Of a stretch of 64,000 nt of DNA, positions 7,331 to 21,219 are shown piece after piece. A program made the translations under genes and the position numbers. The notes below the pieces were generated by a model, which had not been told where the DNA came from, ran no database searches, and saw nothing but the letters and a program-made list of their open reading frames with translations. The stretch's first letter is position 1. Each line of letters begins with the position of its first letter. The stretch comes from Streptomyces sp. NBC_00258. GTDB taxonomy: Bacteria; Actinomycetota; Actinomycetes; Streptomycetales; Streptomycetaceae. Location of the stretch: the NCBI RefSeq assembly GCF_036182465.1, contig NZ_CP108081.1, positions 8,494,001 to 8,558,000 on the forward strand. The letters run 5' to 3'.

Positions 7331-9013
7331 ATGAGCCAGCACTCCGCCGACCCGGCCCCGGCCTCCGCTCTCGTCACTGTCGCCGACCGTCGCGACTGGT
7401 GGCGCGACGCGGTGATCTACCAGGTCTATCCGCGCAGCTTCGCCGACAGCAACGGCGACGGCATGGGCGACCTGGAGGGCGTACGTTCCCGACTCCCGTA
7501 TCTGCGCGACCTCGGCGTGGACGCCGTGTGGCTCAGCCCCTTCTACGCCTCGCCGCAGGCCGACGCCGGCTACGACGTGGCGGACTACCGGGCCGTGGAT
7601 CCCATGTTCGGCAACCTGCTCGACGCCGACGCGCTGATCCGCGACGCCCACGACCTCGCCCTGCGGATCATCGTGGACCTCGTGCCCAACCACTCCTCGG
7701 ACCAGCACGAGTGGTTCAAGCGGGCCCTCGCTGAGGGGCCGGGTTCGCCGCTGCGGGAGCGCTATCACTTCCGTGCGGGCAAGGGCGCGAACGGTGAACT
7801 GCCGCCCAACGACTGGGAGTCCATCTTCGGCGGCCCCGCCTGGACGCGGGTGACCGAGCCGGACGGTACTCCGGGCGAGTGGTATCTCCACCTCTTCGCG
7901 CCCGAGCAGCCCGACTTCAACTGGGACCACCCGGCCGTCGGCGACGAGTTCCGCTCGATCCTGCGGTTCTGGCTCGACATGGGCGTCGACGGCTTCCGGA
8001 TCGACGTGGCACACGGGCTGGTCAAGGCGGACGGTCTGCCGGACCTCGGATCCCACGACCAGGTGAAGCTGCTGGGCAACGATGTCATGCCGTTCTTCGA
8101 CCAGGACGGCGTCCACGAGGTCTACCGGGCCTGGCGGATCGTCCTCGACGAATACGCCGGTGACCGCATCTTCGTGGCCGAGGCGTGGACGCCGACCATC
8201 GAGCGCACCGCCAACTACGTGCGCCCCGACGAACTGCACCAGGCCTTCAACTTCCAGTACCTGAGCACCCATTGGGACGCCGGGGAACTGCGCTCCTGCG
8301 TCGACCGCACCCTCGACGCGATGCGGCCCGTGGGCGCGCCCGCCACCTGGGTGCTGTCCAACCACGACGTGACCCGGCACGCGACGCGGTTCGCCAACCC
8401 GCCCGGGCTCGGCACCCAGATCCGTACCGCCGGAGACCGCGACCTGGGTCTGCGCCGGGCGCGGGCGGCCACGCTGCTGATGCTCGCGCTGCCCGGGTCC
8501 GCGTACCTGTACCAGGGCGAGGAACTGGGCCTGCCGGACGTCGTCGACCTGCCTGACGAGGTGCGCCAGGACCCGGCGTACTTCCGGGGCGCGGGCCAGG
8601 ACGGGTTCCGCGACGGCTGCCGGGTGCCGATCCCGTGGACCCGGGACGGCTCGTCGTACGGGTTCGGCAGTGGCGGCAGTTGGCTGCCCCAGCCGTCCGG
8701 CTGGGGCGAGTTGAGCGTCGAGGCGCAGAGCGGGGTCGCGGGCTCGACCCTTGAGCTGTACCGGTCCGCGCTCGCCGTGCGGAGCGAGCAGGCCGACCTC
8801 GGCGCGGGCGACCGTGTCGAGTGGCTGAAGGCGCCCGAGGGCGTACTCGCCTTCCGCCGCGGGGCGTTCGTCTGCACGACCAACACCGGCGGCGAGGCGG
8901 CGACCGTCCCGGCGCACGGGCGGGTGCTGCTCGCGAGCGGCGAGGTGACAGTGACGGACGACGGCGAGGCGAAGCTGCCGACCGACACCACAGTGTGGTG
9001 GATCGCTGACTGA
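7331..9013 (+). CDS. aglA: Alpha-glucosidase, GH13 family
   Basis: The 560-residue protein has no signal peptide and belongs to the GH13 alpha-glucosidase group. The barrel begins at WWRDAVIYQVYPRSFADSNG. Catalytic residues are visible: nucleophile Asp225 in GFRIDVAHGL, acid/base Glu284 in VAEAWTP, and Asp346 in SNHDVTRH. It should hydrolyse maltose and short maltodextrins inside the cell after uptake by MalEFG. It is the fourth gene of the mal run, 244 bp after malG, as in S. coelicolor. It has no CTTGCA element directly before it, so it may depend on read-through from malE. A strong terminator follows. Confidence 0.9.
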   Translation: MSQHSADPAPASALVTVADRRDWWRDAVIYQVYPRSFADSNGDGMGDLEGVRSRLPYLRDLGVDAVWLSPFYASPQADAGYDVADYRAVDPMFGNLLDADALIRDAHDLALRIIVDLVPNHSSDQHEWFKRALAEGPGSPLRERYHFRAGKGANGELPPNDWESIFGGPAWTRVTEPDGTPGEWYLHLFAPEQPDFNWDHPAVGDEFRSILRFWLDMGVDGFRIDVAHGLVKADGLPDLGSHDQVKLLGNDVMPFFDQDGVHEVYRAWRIVLDEYAGDRIFVAEAWTPTIERTANYVRPDELHQAFNFQYLSTHWDAGELRSCVDRTLDAMRPVGAPATWVLSNHDVTRHATRFANPPGLGTQIRTAGDRDLGLRRARAATLLMLALPGSAYLYQGEELGLPDVVDLPDEVRQDPAYFRGAGQDGFRDGCRVPIPWTRDGSSYGFGSGGSWLPQPSGWGELSVEAQSGVAGSTLELYRSALAVRSEQADLGAGDRVEWLKAPEGVLAFRRGAFVCTTNTGGEAATVPAHGRVLLASGEVTVTDDGEAKLPTDTTVWWIAD

Positions 9014-9058
9014 CCGTTCATCAACTCGGGGGTTCTGCAAGAACTTTCCGGAATTTTC

Positions 9059-9093
9059 AGAAGCCCGCCTTCCGCTTCGGGAGGCGGGCTTCT
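9059..9093 (+). terminator. Rho-independent-type terminator after aglA
   Basis: A perfect 12-bp stem pairs AGAAGCCCGCCT (9059-9070) with AGGCGGGCTTCT (9082-9093) around an 11-base loop, 46 bp past the aglA stop. It should end the malEFG-aglA transcript before the separately controlled amylase gene. Confidence 0.85.
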
Positions 9094-9116
9094 ACTATCT
9101 GGCGCACCGCACGGCT

Positions 9117-9144
9117 GTTGAATCTTGCAGCAAGAATCTTCAAC
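9117..9144. promoter_or_regulatory. Putative MalR operator before the amylase gene
   Basis: CTTGCAGCAAG at 9124-9134 is a perfect palindrome around a central A, nested in a wider inverted repeat GTTGAA...TTCAAC (9117-9142). It lies about 40 bp before the amylase start. The CTTGC half-site also occurs upstream of malE and of the pullulanase gene, which supports a common repressor, most likely MalR. Confidence 0.6.
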
Positions 9145-9175
9145 GGCCCTCCCTTCAATGGAGAAGGACCCCCGC

Positions 9176-10558
9176 ATGGCCAAGAGAGCTCTGTCCGGCG
9201 CGCTCGCCCTCGCCGCGGCCGCGTTCGTCGTCCCCGCGAGCACCGCGGGCAGCGCGTACGCCTCCCCGCCCGGCACCAAGGACGTCACCGCCGTCCTCTT
9301 CGAGTGGAACTTCGCCTCGGTCGCCAAGGAGTGCACCAACCGTCTGGGCCCCGCCGGTTACGGATACGTCCAGGTCTCGCCGCCCGCCGAGCACATACAG
9401 GGCTCGCAGTGGTGGACCTCGTACCAGCCCGTCAGTTACAAGATCGCGGGACGGCTCGGCGACCGCACGGCCTTCCAGAACATGGTCGGCACCTGCCACG
9501 CGGCCGGTGTGAAGGTCGTCGCCGACACGGTCATCAACCACATGTCGGCGGGCAGCGGCACCGGTACGGGCGGCTCGTCCTACACGAAGTACGACTACCC
9601 GGGCCTGTACTCCTCGCCCGACTTCGACAACTGCACCTCGCAGATCAGCAACTACCAGGACCGCGGCAACGTCCAGAACTGCGAACTCGTCGGGCTCGCC
9701 GACCTGGACACCGGCGAGGAGTACGTCCGCGGGGCCATCGCGAAGTACATGAACGACCTGCTCTCGCTGGGCGTCGACGGCTTCCGCATCGACGCGGCCA
9801 AGCACATCCCGGCCGCCGACCTCGCCAACATCAAGGGCAGGCTGAGCAACTCGTCCGTGTACTGGAAGCAGGAGGCCATCCACGGCGCAGGCGAGGCCGT
9901 CCAGCCGACCGAGTACACCGGCACGGGCGACGTCCAGGAGTTCCGGTACGCGTTCGACCTCAAGCGGGTCTTCAACAACGAGAACCTCGCCTACCTGAAG
10001 AACTACGGCGAGGGCTGGGGCTACATGAGCAGCGGCGTCTCGGGCGTCTTCGTCGACAACCACGACACCGAGCGCAACGGCTCCACGCTCAGCTACAAGG
10101 ACAACGCCAACTACACCCTGGCGAACGTCTTCATGCTGGCGTACCCGTACGGCGCGCCCGACATCAACTCCGGCTACGAGTTCTCCTCCACGGACGCGGG
10201 ACCGCCCAACGGGGGTACGGTCAACGCCTGTTGGCAGGACGGCTGGAAGTGCCAGCACGCCTGGCCGGAGATCCAGTCGATGGTCGCCTTCCGCAACACC
10301 ACCCGGGGCGAGTCGGTCACCAACTGGTGGGACAACGGAGGCGACGCCATCGCCTTCGGCCGGGGCAGCAAGGGTTTCGTGGCCATCAACCACGAGTCCT
10401 CCTCACTGACCCGCACCTACCAGACCTCGCTCGCGGCGGGCACGTACTGCAACGTCCAGGGCAACACGACGGTGACGGTGAACAGTTCGGGCCAGCTCAC
10501 CGCGACCCTCGGCTCCAATGCCGCACTGGCCGTGTACGCGGGGAAGTCGAGCTGCTGA
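9176..10558 (+). CDS. Secreted alpha-amylase, GH13 family
   Basis: The 460-residue protein begins with a Sec signal peptide (MAKRALSGALALAAAAFVVP, probable cleavage after SAYA). The mature enzyme is a Streptomyces-type GH13_32 endo-amylase with nucleophile Asp206 (GFRIDAAKH), acid/base Glu233 (KQEAIHGAGE) and Asp297 (FVDNHDTERNG). It has only the barrel and the C-terminal beta domain and lacks the starch-binding CBM20 of longer relatives. It should cut starch outside the cell to maltodextrins for MalEFG. The ATG at 9176 is preceded by AAGGA. Its last 62 bp overlap the convergent MFS gene. Confidence 0.9.
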   Translation: MAKRALSGALALAAAAFVVPASTAGSAYASPPGTKDVTAVLFEWNFASVAKECTNRLGPAGYGYVQVSPPAEHIQGSQWWTSYQPVSYKIAGRLGDRTAFQNMVGTCHAAGVKVVADTVINHMSAGSGTGTGGSSYTKYDYPGLYSSPDFDNCTSQISNYQDRGNVQNCELVGLADLDTGEEYVRGAIAKYMNDLLSLGVDGFRIDAAKHIPAADLANIKGRLSNSSVYWKQEAIHGAGEAVQPTEYTGTGDVQEFRYAFDLKRVFNNENLAYLKNYGEGWGYMSSGVSGVFVDNHDTERNGSTLSYKDNANYTLANVFMLAYPYGAPDINSGYEFSSTDAGPPNGGTVNACWQDGWKCQHAWPEIQSMVAFRNTTRGESVTNWWDNGGDAIAFGRGSKGFVAINHESSSLTRTYQTSLAAGTYCNVQGNTTVTVNSSGQLTATLGSNAALAVYAGKSSC

Positions 10559-11792
10559 CAGCCGTGACGGGCTCGGGCAGGGTGCGCGCCAGCAGCCAGC
10601 TCAGGGCGGGCATCAGGACCAGCGGGGCCAGGGCCGTACGCAGGGAGGTCGCGTCGGCCAGCGTGCCGATCAGCGGGCTCGCAAGTCCGCCGACGCTCAC
10701 CGTCAGCCCGAGAGTGATCCCGCTCGCCGTGCCGACGCGAGTGGGCAGATAGTCCTGGCCCAGGGTCACCTGGAGCGAGAACGGCACGTACAGACCGATC
10801 GAGGTCAGCGCCACGAACACGTAGATCGCCGGGCCGGGGACGAACACGACCCCGGCCACGGCGGCCACCGTGACCAGGTACGCGCCGCGCACCACGGTGA
10901 CCCGGCCCCAGCGGTCGGCCAGGACTCCGCCCAGCACACTGCCCACCGCACCACTGAGATAGAGGACGAACAGCGCGGCCGTGCCCGCCGTAGTGCCGCC
11001 GCCCGTGCGTTCCCGGGCGTAGAACGCGATGAACGTGCTCAGCCCGACGAAGGTGATGGAACGGCAGACCACCGCAAGTGACAGCCTCACGAACGAGCGT
11101 CTGTCGTCCGAGGGCCCGTCGTCGGTGCCGGCGCCGATTCCAACCGCGATTCCGGCCTCGGTTCCGGTCGCGGCTGTGGCGTCGGGGCCGGTGCGCGCCC
11201 TGTCGCTCAGGGCGCGCAGCACCGGCAGGCACAGCACACTTCCGGCGAGGGCCGGGACCACGAGCAGCGGTGTCAGACCCAGTCCGCCGACGGCGACGAC
11301 CGCGGTGACCAGCAGCGGTGCTGCGGCGAAGCCGAGGTTGCCGCCGAGGGCGAACCAGCCCATCGCCCGGTGGCTCCCCGCGCTCACGATCCGGGCGGCC
11401 CGGGCCGACTCGGGATGGTAGGCGGCCACCCCGATCCCGGACACCGCCACACACAGGAGCGTCAGCGCGTACGAACCGGCGAGACCGCTCAGGGCGATGC
11501 CAAGACCGCCGAGGGCCGTGCTCAGCGGCAGCAGCCAGGGCATCGGGCGGCGGTCGGTGAGCGCCCCGAACACCGGCTGCGCCACCGACGACAGCAGGGA
11601 CGCGGCGAGCACGATGCCCGAGGCCGCCGCGTACGTGTAGGCGCGTTCGGCGACGAAGAACGGGACGAGGGACGCCACGGCGCCCTGGTAGACGTCCACG
11701 CAGGCGTGCCCGACGGACAGCAGAGTGATCGATCTGTTCCGCCCGTGCCATCTGTTTCGTCTGTTCCATCTGCTGCTTCTGTTCGTTCGCAC
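10497..11792 (-). CDS. MFS transporter, fosmidomycin-resistance (Fsr)-like
   Basis: The protein has about 431 residues from a GTG at 11792; no better start is visible because no ATG lies in frame nearby. It has twelve hydrophobic segments, beginning SITLLSVGHACVDVYQGAVA, a motif typical of the Fsr-like group of efflux permeases, and the MFS loop GALTDRRPMPW. The central loop is a Gly/Thr/Ala/Asp-rich stretch that looks poorly conserved. It is divergent from an AraC regulator. Its last 62 bp are antisense to the end of the amylase gene. The substrate is unknown; the nearby starch genes do not prove a sugar role. Confidence 0.75.
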   Translation of the reverse strand: MRTNRSSRWNRRNRWHGRNRSITLLSVGHACVDVYQGAVASLVPFFVAERAYTYAAASGIVLAASLLSSVAQPVFGALTDRRPMPWLLPLSTALGGLGIALSGLAGSYALTLLCVAVSGIGVAAYHPESARAARIVSAGSHRAMGWFALGGNLGFAAAPLLVTAVVAVGGLGLTPLLVVPALAGSVLCLPVLRALSDRARTGPDATAATGTEAGIAVGIGAGTDDGPSDDRRSFVRLSLAVVCRSITFVGLSTFIAFYARERTGGGTTAGTAALFVLYLSGAVGSVLGGVLADRWGRVTVVRGAYLVTVAAVAGVVFVPGPAIYVFVALTSIGLYVPFSLQVTLGQDYLPTRVGTASGITLGLTVSVGGLASPLIGTLADATSLRTALAPLVLMPALSWLLARTLPEPVTAVSSSTSPRTRPVRHWSRGSR

Positions 11793-11846
11793 CTCGTCAT
11801 GCTCAACGCCGGGCGGCCTGTCGCGCTTTCGATAAAGTGCCAACCA

Positions 11847-12644
11847 ATGCAGGAAAACCGCCATGAGATCCGCCATGAGACCCGTCGGGCGCCGATCGCG
11901 CCGACCCGCACCCAGTGGCTGGCACCGGGCGCGGCCATCGACGCCCACCGCCACGACGACCACCAGATCGTCTACGCGGGACGCGGAGTGCTGGCCGTCA
12001 CCACCGACGCCGGCTCGTGGATCGCGCCGGCCACCCGCGCCATCTGGGTACCGGCCGGCACCGTGCACGCCCACCGGGCCCACGGCGAACTCGAACTGCA
12101 CCTGGTCGGACTGCCCGCGAGCGACAACCCGCTCGACCTGCACCGGCCGACGGTGCTGGCCGTCGCCCCGCTGCTGCGCGAGCTGATCCTCGCCTACACC
12201 CGCACCCCGCACGACGACAGCCCCGAACGCGCACGCCTGCGGGCCGTCCTGCTCGACCAGTTGCGCGCCTCGCCCCAGCAGCCCCTGCATCTGCCCACCC
12301 CGGACACCGAGCAGCTCAGGGCGCTGTGCGCGCTCCTGCACGCGGACCCCGCCGACAACCGCACGCTCGCCGAACTGGGCCGCCAGGTAGGCGCGAGCGA
12401 CCGCACGCTCTCCCGGCTCTTCAAGTCCGACCTCGGCATGTCCTTCCCGCAGTGGCGCACTCAACTGCGCCTGCACCACGCCCTGGTCCTGCTCGCCGAG
12501 AACACTCCCGTGACCACGGTGGCCCACCGCTGCGGCTGGTCCTCGGCCAGCGCGTTCATCGACGTCTTCCGCCGGACGTTCGGCCACACGCCGGGCAAAC
12601 CGGGCATGGAGAACGCGCGTTGGGGCAACACGCGCCAAGATTGA
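11847..12644 (+). CDS. AraC-family transcriptional regulator
   Basis: The 265-residue protein has an N-terminal cupin sensor (IDAHRHDDHQIVYAGRGVLA, with the HxHxxHQ pattern of small-effector AraC proteins) and two C-terminal helix-turn-helix motifs (LAELGRQVGASDRTLSRLFK and TTVAHRCGWSSASAFIDVFR). The ATG at 11847 has no clear ribosome site and may be leaderless. It is divergent across 54 bp from the MFS transporter, which it probably controls. Cupin-AraC/MFS pairs of this kind often respond to toxic small molecules. The pair looks like an insertion into the starch cluster. Confidence 0.85.
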   Translation: MQENRHEIRHETRRAPIAPTRTQWLAPGAAIDAHRHDDHQIVYAGRGVLAVTTDAGSWIAPATRAIWVPAGTVHAHRAHGELELHLVGLPASDNPLDLHRPTVLAVAPLLRELILAYTRTPHDDSPERARLRAVLLDQLRASPQQPLHLPTPDTEQLRALCALLHADPADNRTLAELGRQVGASDRTLSRLFKSDLGMSFPQWRTQLRLHHALVLLAENTPVTTVAHRCGWSSASAFIDVFRRTFGHTPGKPGMENARWGNTRQD

Positions 12645-12655
12645 CGCTGAAATTT

Positions 12656-12687
12656 CTTGCTGAGGTTTTCAAGACTCTTGCTGTAAG
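12656..12687. promoter_or_regulatory. Putative MalR operator before the amylase-pullulanase gene
   Basis: CTTGCTG occurs at 12656-12662 and again at 12677-12683, a direct repeat spaced by 21 bp (two helical turns). The second copy continues to CTTGCTGTAAG, nearly palindromic. It lies about 100 bp before the GTG at 12788. The resemblance to the malE and amylase upstream elements suggests MalR control. Confidence 0.5.
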
Positions 12688-12787
12688 GCTTTCGTTGGCG
12701 ATACGGTCACGCCGGCGCCCGGCAACGTAGCCGTGCCGCGGTGTGGGGTCGGACCCAAAGAGCCGTAATCGCAAGGAGTTCACGCCT

Positions 12788-18229
<5,442 letters not shown>

Positions 18230-18243
18230 CAAGGCATTATTTT

Positions 18244-18278
18244 GGTGGGGCGGAACTCGAACTCTGTTCCGCCCCACC
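18244..18278 (+). terminator. Terminator after amylase-pullulanase
   Basis: A perfect 13-bp stem (GGTGGGGCGGAAC with GTTCCGCCCCACC) around a nine-base loop starts 15 bp after the stop codon. It separates the starch island from the phosphatase gene that follows. Confidence 0.85.
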
Positions 18279-18301
18279 ACCGTGCCCCGGGGGCCGCGCA
18301 G

Positions 18302-19927
18302 ATGGACGGCAACGCCAACAGGACGCGCACCACCGTGCTGATCGTCGACGACGTGCCGGCCAGTCGCTATGCCCTGGGGGCCGTGCTGCGCCACGCCGGT
18401 CACCGGGTCGTCCCCGTGGCCACCGCGGGCGAGGCGCTCGTCGAACTCGACGTACGGCTGCGCGCGGGATCCCTGCCCGACGTGGCCCTCATCGACGTCG
18501 GCCTGCCGGACATGAGCGGCTTCGAACTGTGCCGCCGGCTCAAGGCGCAGCCGCCCATGTCCACGCTGCCCGTCGTCCACTTCTCCGCCGCCGCCGTGGC
18601 ACCCGAAGACCGTTGCGAGGGCCTGGACTCGGGCGGCGAGGCGTATCTGACGGTGCCCGCCGAACCCGAGGAGATCCGGGCCGTCGTACGGGCCGCGGTG
18701 CGGGCAGCCCGGACACGTTCCGGCGCCGAGACGCTCGTACGCCGGCTGACCCTGCTGTCCGGGACGATCGTCACCGTCCAGACCGCGCGCAACCTCACGG
18801 AACTCGCCGACGCGTCCGCCGAGGGCGCCGCCCGGCTCACCGGCGGCCCGGCCGTCGTCTTCGTCCTCGGCCCGGACGGCGAGCTGTACTACAGCACCTC
18901 CAAGGGCCGCAGCGCCTTCGCCCTGCCGGACGGCCACGCGCAGGAGGCCGTCGTCCGGCTGATCAACCAGATGAGCAAGGGGCGCACCGGGGTGTTCCGC
19001 ACCGTCGTGCCCGCGCACCTGTGGCCCATGGGCTTCTTCCGGCCGGGCGTCCAGGACGACGCCCGCCTCGTGCTCACCCTGACCCAGGACGGCAGGGCAC
19101 CGGTGTGCTTCGCGACGCCCCTGCGTCTACCCCGGCCGGGCGAACCCGACGACGCGGAGCTGGTCGGCCGCCTCGCCCAGGCCACCGCGCTCGCCGCCGA
19201 ACCCCTGTTCATGTACCAGGTCGAGCGCCATGTCGCGCTCACGCTCCAGCACAGCTTCCTGCCCCAGCCGCACCGGCTGCCCGATCTGCCCGGCGTCGAC
19301 GTCGTGGTGCGCTATGTGCCCGCGTCCCGGCAGACCGAGATCGGCGGCGACTTCTATGCCGCGCTGCGCACCGACGACGGGGTGCTCACCGCGGTCGGGG
19401 ACGTCGTCGGGCACTCGCTGGAAGCGGCCACCGTCATGGTCGAGATGCGTCATGCCCTGCGCGCCTACTGCGTCGAGGAATCCGATCCGGCGGTGCTCGC
19501 CGACCGGCTCGACCGCATGCTGCAGCGCTACCACCCCGAGGTCACGGCCACCGTCTGCCTGGTCCTGGTGGACCCGGCCACCGGGCGCACCCGGATAGCC
19601 AACGCGGGCCACATCCCGCCGCTGATCGTCAGCGACTCGGGCAACGCCGAGTACGCCAAGGCCGCCGGGCCGCTGCTCGGACTCGGCCTCGGTCTGCCCC
19701 GGCAGCCGCCCGTCGAGCTGTTCCTCGACCCCACGGACCGCCTCCTCATGGTCACCGACGGTCTCATCGAGACCCGCGGCACGGATCTGGCGGTCTCCAT
19801 GGAGGAACTCCGCACGGCCGCGGCCGAGGCGCCGCCCGGGGTGTCCGCCCTGTGCGACACGCTTCTGGAGCGGTTCGGCGGGGCGCCGGACGACGACATC
19901 GCGCTGCTTGCCCTGCGGCTAGGGTGA
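18302..19927 (+). CDS. Response-regulator receiver/SpoIIE-type PP2C phosphatase
   Basis: The 541-residue protein has an N-terminal receiver domain (TVLIVDDVPASRYALGAVLR; phospho-acceptor Asp65 in ALIDVGLPDMSG), a middle GAF-like segment and a C-terminal PP2C_SIG domain (QTEIGGDFYAA, VGDVVGHS, ANAGHIPPLI, TDGLIETRG, DDDIALLAL). Such RsbU-like enzymes dephosphorylate anti-sigma-factor antagonists and so release alternative sigma factors. I chose the ATG at 18302, after the terminator, rather than an upstream start inside it. No partner kinase or antagonist is adjacent, so its target is unknown. Confidence 0.85.
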   Translation: MDGNANRTRTTVLIVDDVPASRYALGAVLRHAGHRVVPVATAGEALVELDVRLRAGSLPDVALIDVGLPDMSGFELCRRLKAQPPMSTLPVVHFSAAAVAPEDRCEGLDSGGEAYLTVPAEPEEIRAVVRAAVRAARTRSGAETLVRRLTLLSGTIVTVQTARNLTELADASAEGAARLTGGPAVVFVLGPDGELYYSTSKGRSAFALPDGHAQEAVVRLINQMSKGRTGVFRTVVPAHLWPMGFFRPGVQDDARLVLTLTQDGRAPVCFATPLRLPRPGEPDDAELVGRLAQATALAAEPLFMYQVERHVALTLQHSFLPQPHRLPDLPGVDVVVRYVPASRQTEIGGDFYAALRTDDGVLTAVGDVVGHSLEAATVMVEMRHALRAYCVEESDPAVLADRLDRMLQRYHPEVTATVCLVLVDPATGRTRIANAGHIPPLIVSDSGNAEYAKAAGPLLGLGLGLPRQPPVELFLDPTDRLLMVTDGLIETRGTDLAVSMEELRTAAAEAPPGVSALCDTLLERFGGAPDDDIALLALRLG

Positions 19928-19954
19928 GGATGTCGACCTAGAACAGGAGTGCCC

Positions 19955-20311
19955 GTGCCGCAGATCACCGTTGACTACTCGACGTCTCTCTCCGACGCGT
20001 TCGACCGGCAGGGGTTCGCCGTCGCGCTGCATGCCGTGGTGGTGGAGACGGCTGCCGCGAAGATCGAGGCGTGCAAGACGCGGTTCCGGCCCGCGGAGGA
20101 TGTTGTCGTGGGGTCGGAGGTGACCGGGCATGGGCTCGTCCATGTCACGCTCGCGCTGCTGGCCGGGCGGTCCGACGAGACGAAGCTCCTGCTGACCGAG
20201 CGGACGCTTGAGGTTCTGCGGGCGCATGTGAAGCCGGTTGATGGTGTGGCGTTGCATGCGTCCGCGGAGGTGCGGGACCTTGATGCGTCTTACCAGAAGT
20301 TTGTGGACTGA
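19955..20311 (+). CDS. 5-carboxymethyl-2-hydroxymuconate isomerase family protein
   Basis: The 118-residue protein matches the small CHMI (HpcD-like) tautomerase fold: it starts with VPQITVDYS, so a Pro follows the initiator as in the tautomerase superfamily, and has the ending VRDLDASYQKFVD. The family isomerises a homoprotocatechuate degradation intermediate, but no other gene of that pathway is present here, so the true substrate is uncertain. CAGGAG at 19944-19949 fixes the GTG at 19955 over one six bases upstream. It follows the phosphatase gene by 27 bp and may be co-transcribed with it. Confidence 0.75.
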   Translation: MPQITVDYSTSLSDAFDRQGFAVALHAVVVETAAAKIEACKTRFRPAEDVVVGSEVTGHGLVHVTLALLAGRSDETKLLLTERTLEVLRAHVKPVDGVALHASAEVRDLDASYQKFVD

Positions 20312-20350
20312 CGTCCCGGTTTGTTCGTCGGGTGCGGGTGGGTGGGGGCT

Positions 20351-20451
20351 GGTCGCGCAGTTCCCCGCGCCCCTGAAAGCCAAAGATTGCGCCGCTCCCC
20401 GCGCCCCTGAGAGCCGAAGACCGCGCCGCTCCCCGCGCCCCTGACGGGGCG
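20351..20451 (+). repeat. Dispersed 3' repeat, copy 2, with 34-bp tandem array
   Basis: The core GGTCGCGCAGTTCCCCGCGC starts at 20351, about 40 bp after the CHMI-like stop. From 20363 the segment beginning CCCCGCGCCCCTGA recurs at 20397 and 20431, an exact 34-bp period. The first two full units differ at about four positions. The array closes with a GGGGCGCG hairpin partner. It sits between two convergent genes. Confidence 0.85.
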
Positions 20452-20466
20452 CGCCTGAGCGTTCGC

Positions 20467-21156
20467 CTACGACGCCAGTGAGACCAAGCGGCCGATCAAA
20501 TCCGTGAACGGGCCCTCTGCCGGTTCTTCCGCGAGCATGTGGCGTAGCAGGTCGGCCATTTCGGGGTCGTAGGCGGCGCTGACGGCGGCGAGGGCCGCGA
20601 AGTCGTGGACCAGTTGGGCTTCCAGTTCGGCGCGGGGGATCCGGCGGCCGTCGAGCCAGATGAGGGCGGTCGACTCGGCCAGGGAGATCCAGGAGCGGAC
20701 GACCAGTTCGAGGCGGGCGGGCGGCCGGTCGATGCGCAGATGCGCCAGGATCTGGAGGTACGCGGCCTGCCGTACGCCGTCGATGAGGGCGTTCGTGTTG
20801 GTGGAGCCGACCGACGGTCCGCCGCGCATCAGGGCGGAGAAACCGGGCCCGTGCTGGTCGACGAAGTCGAAGTACCGCCGCATGACGCGCAGCAGCCGCG
20901 CCCCCAGCGGGCCCTCCTGAGGCTCGATGAAACGTTCCGCCAGATCGTCCGAGGCGCGCTTCAACGCGGCTTCGTACAGGCTGAGTTTGCCGGGGAAGTA
21001 GTGGTAGACCAGCGGGCGCGAGATGCCCGCGGCGGCCGCTATCTCGTCGATGGAGACATCGTCGGGCGAGCGTCGGCTGAACAGGTCGAGGGCGACGCCG
21101 ATCAACTGCTGCCGCCGCTCCTCGACACCCATCCTGCGGCGTACCCCGGTTGTCAT
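20467..21156 (-). CDS. TetR-family transcriptional regulator
   Basis: The 229-residue protein has an N-terminal TetR helix-turn-helix (VSIDEIAAAAGISRPLVYHY, then FPGKLSLYEAALKRASDDL) and an all-helical ligand domain. It is convergent with the CHMI-like gene and precedes the sigma-like membrane protein gene on the same strand by 63 bp. No metabolic gene is adjacent to suggest its target or ligand. Confidence 0.85.
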   Translation of the reverse strand: MTTGVRRRMGVEERRQQLIGVALDLFSRRSPDDVSIDEIAAAAGISRPLVYHYFPGKLSLYEAALKRASDDLAERFIEPQEGPLGARLLRVMRRYFDFVDQHGPGFSALMRGGPSVGSTNTNALIDGVRQAAYLQILAHLRIDRPPARLELVVRSWISLAESTALIWLDGRRIPRAELEAQLVHDFAALAAVSAAYDPEMADLLRHMLAEEPAEGPFTDLIGRLVSLAS

Positions 21157-21219
21157 ACGAACACCTTACCGATCGGATCCGGCCGCGAACGGGTCGGAGG
21201 CGCCCAGGTGTTCACGGCG

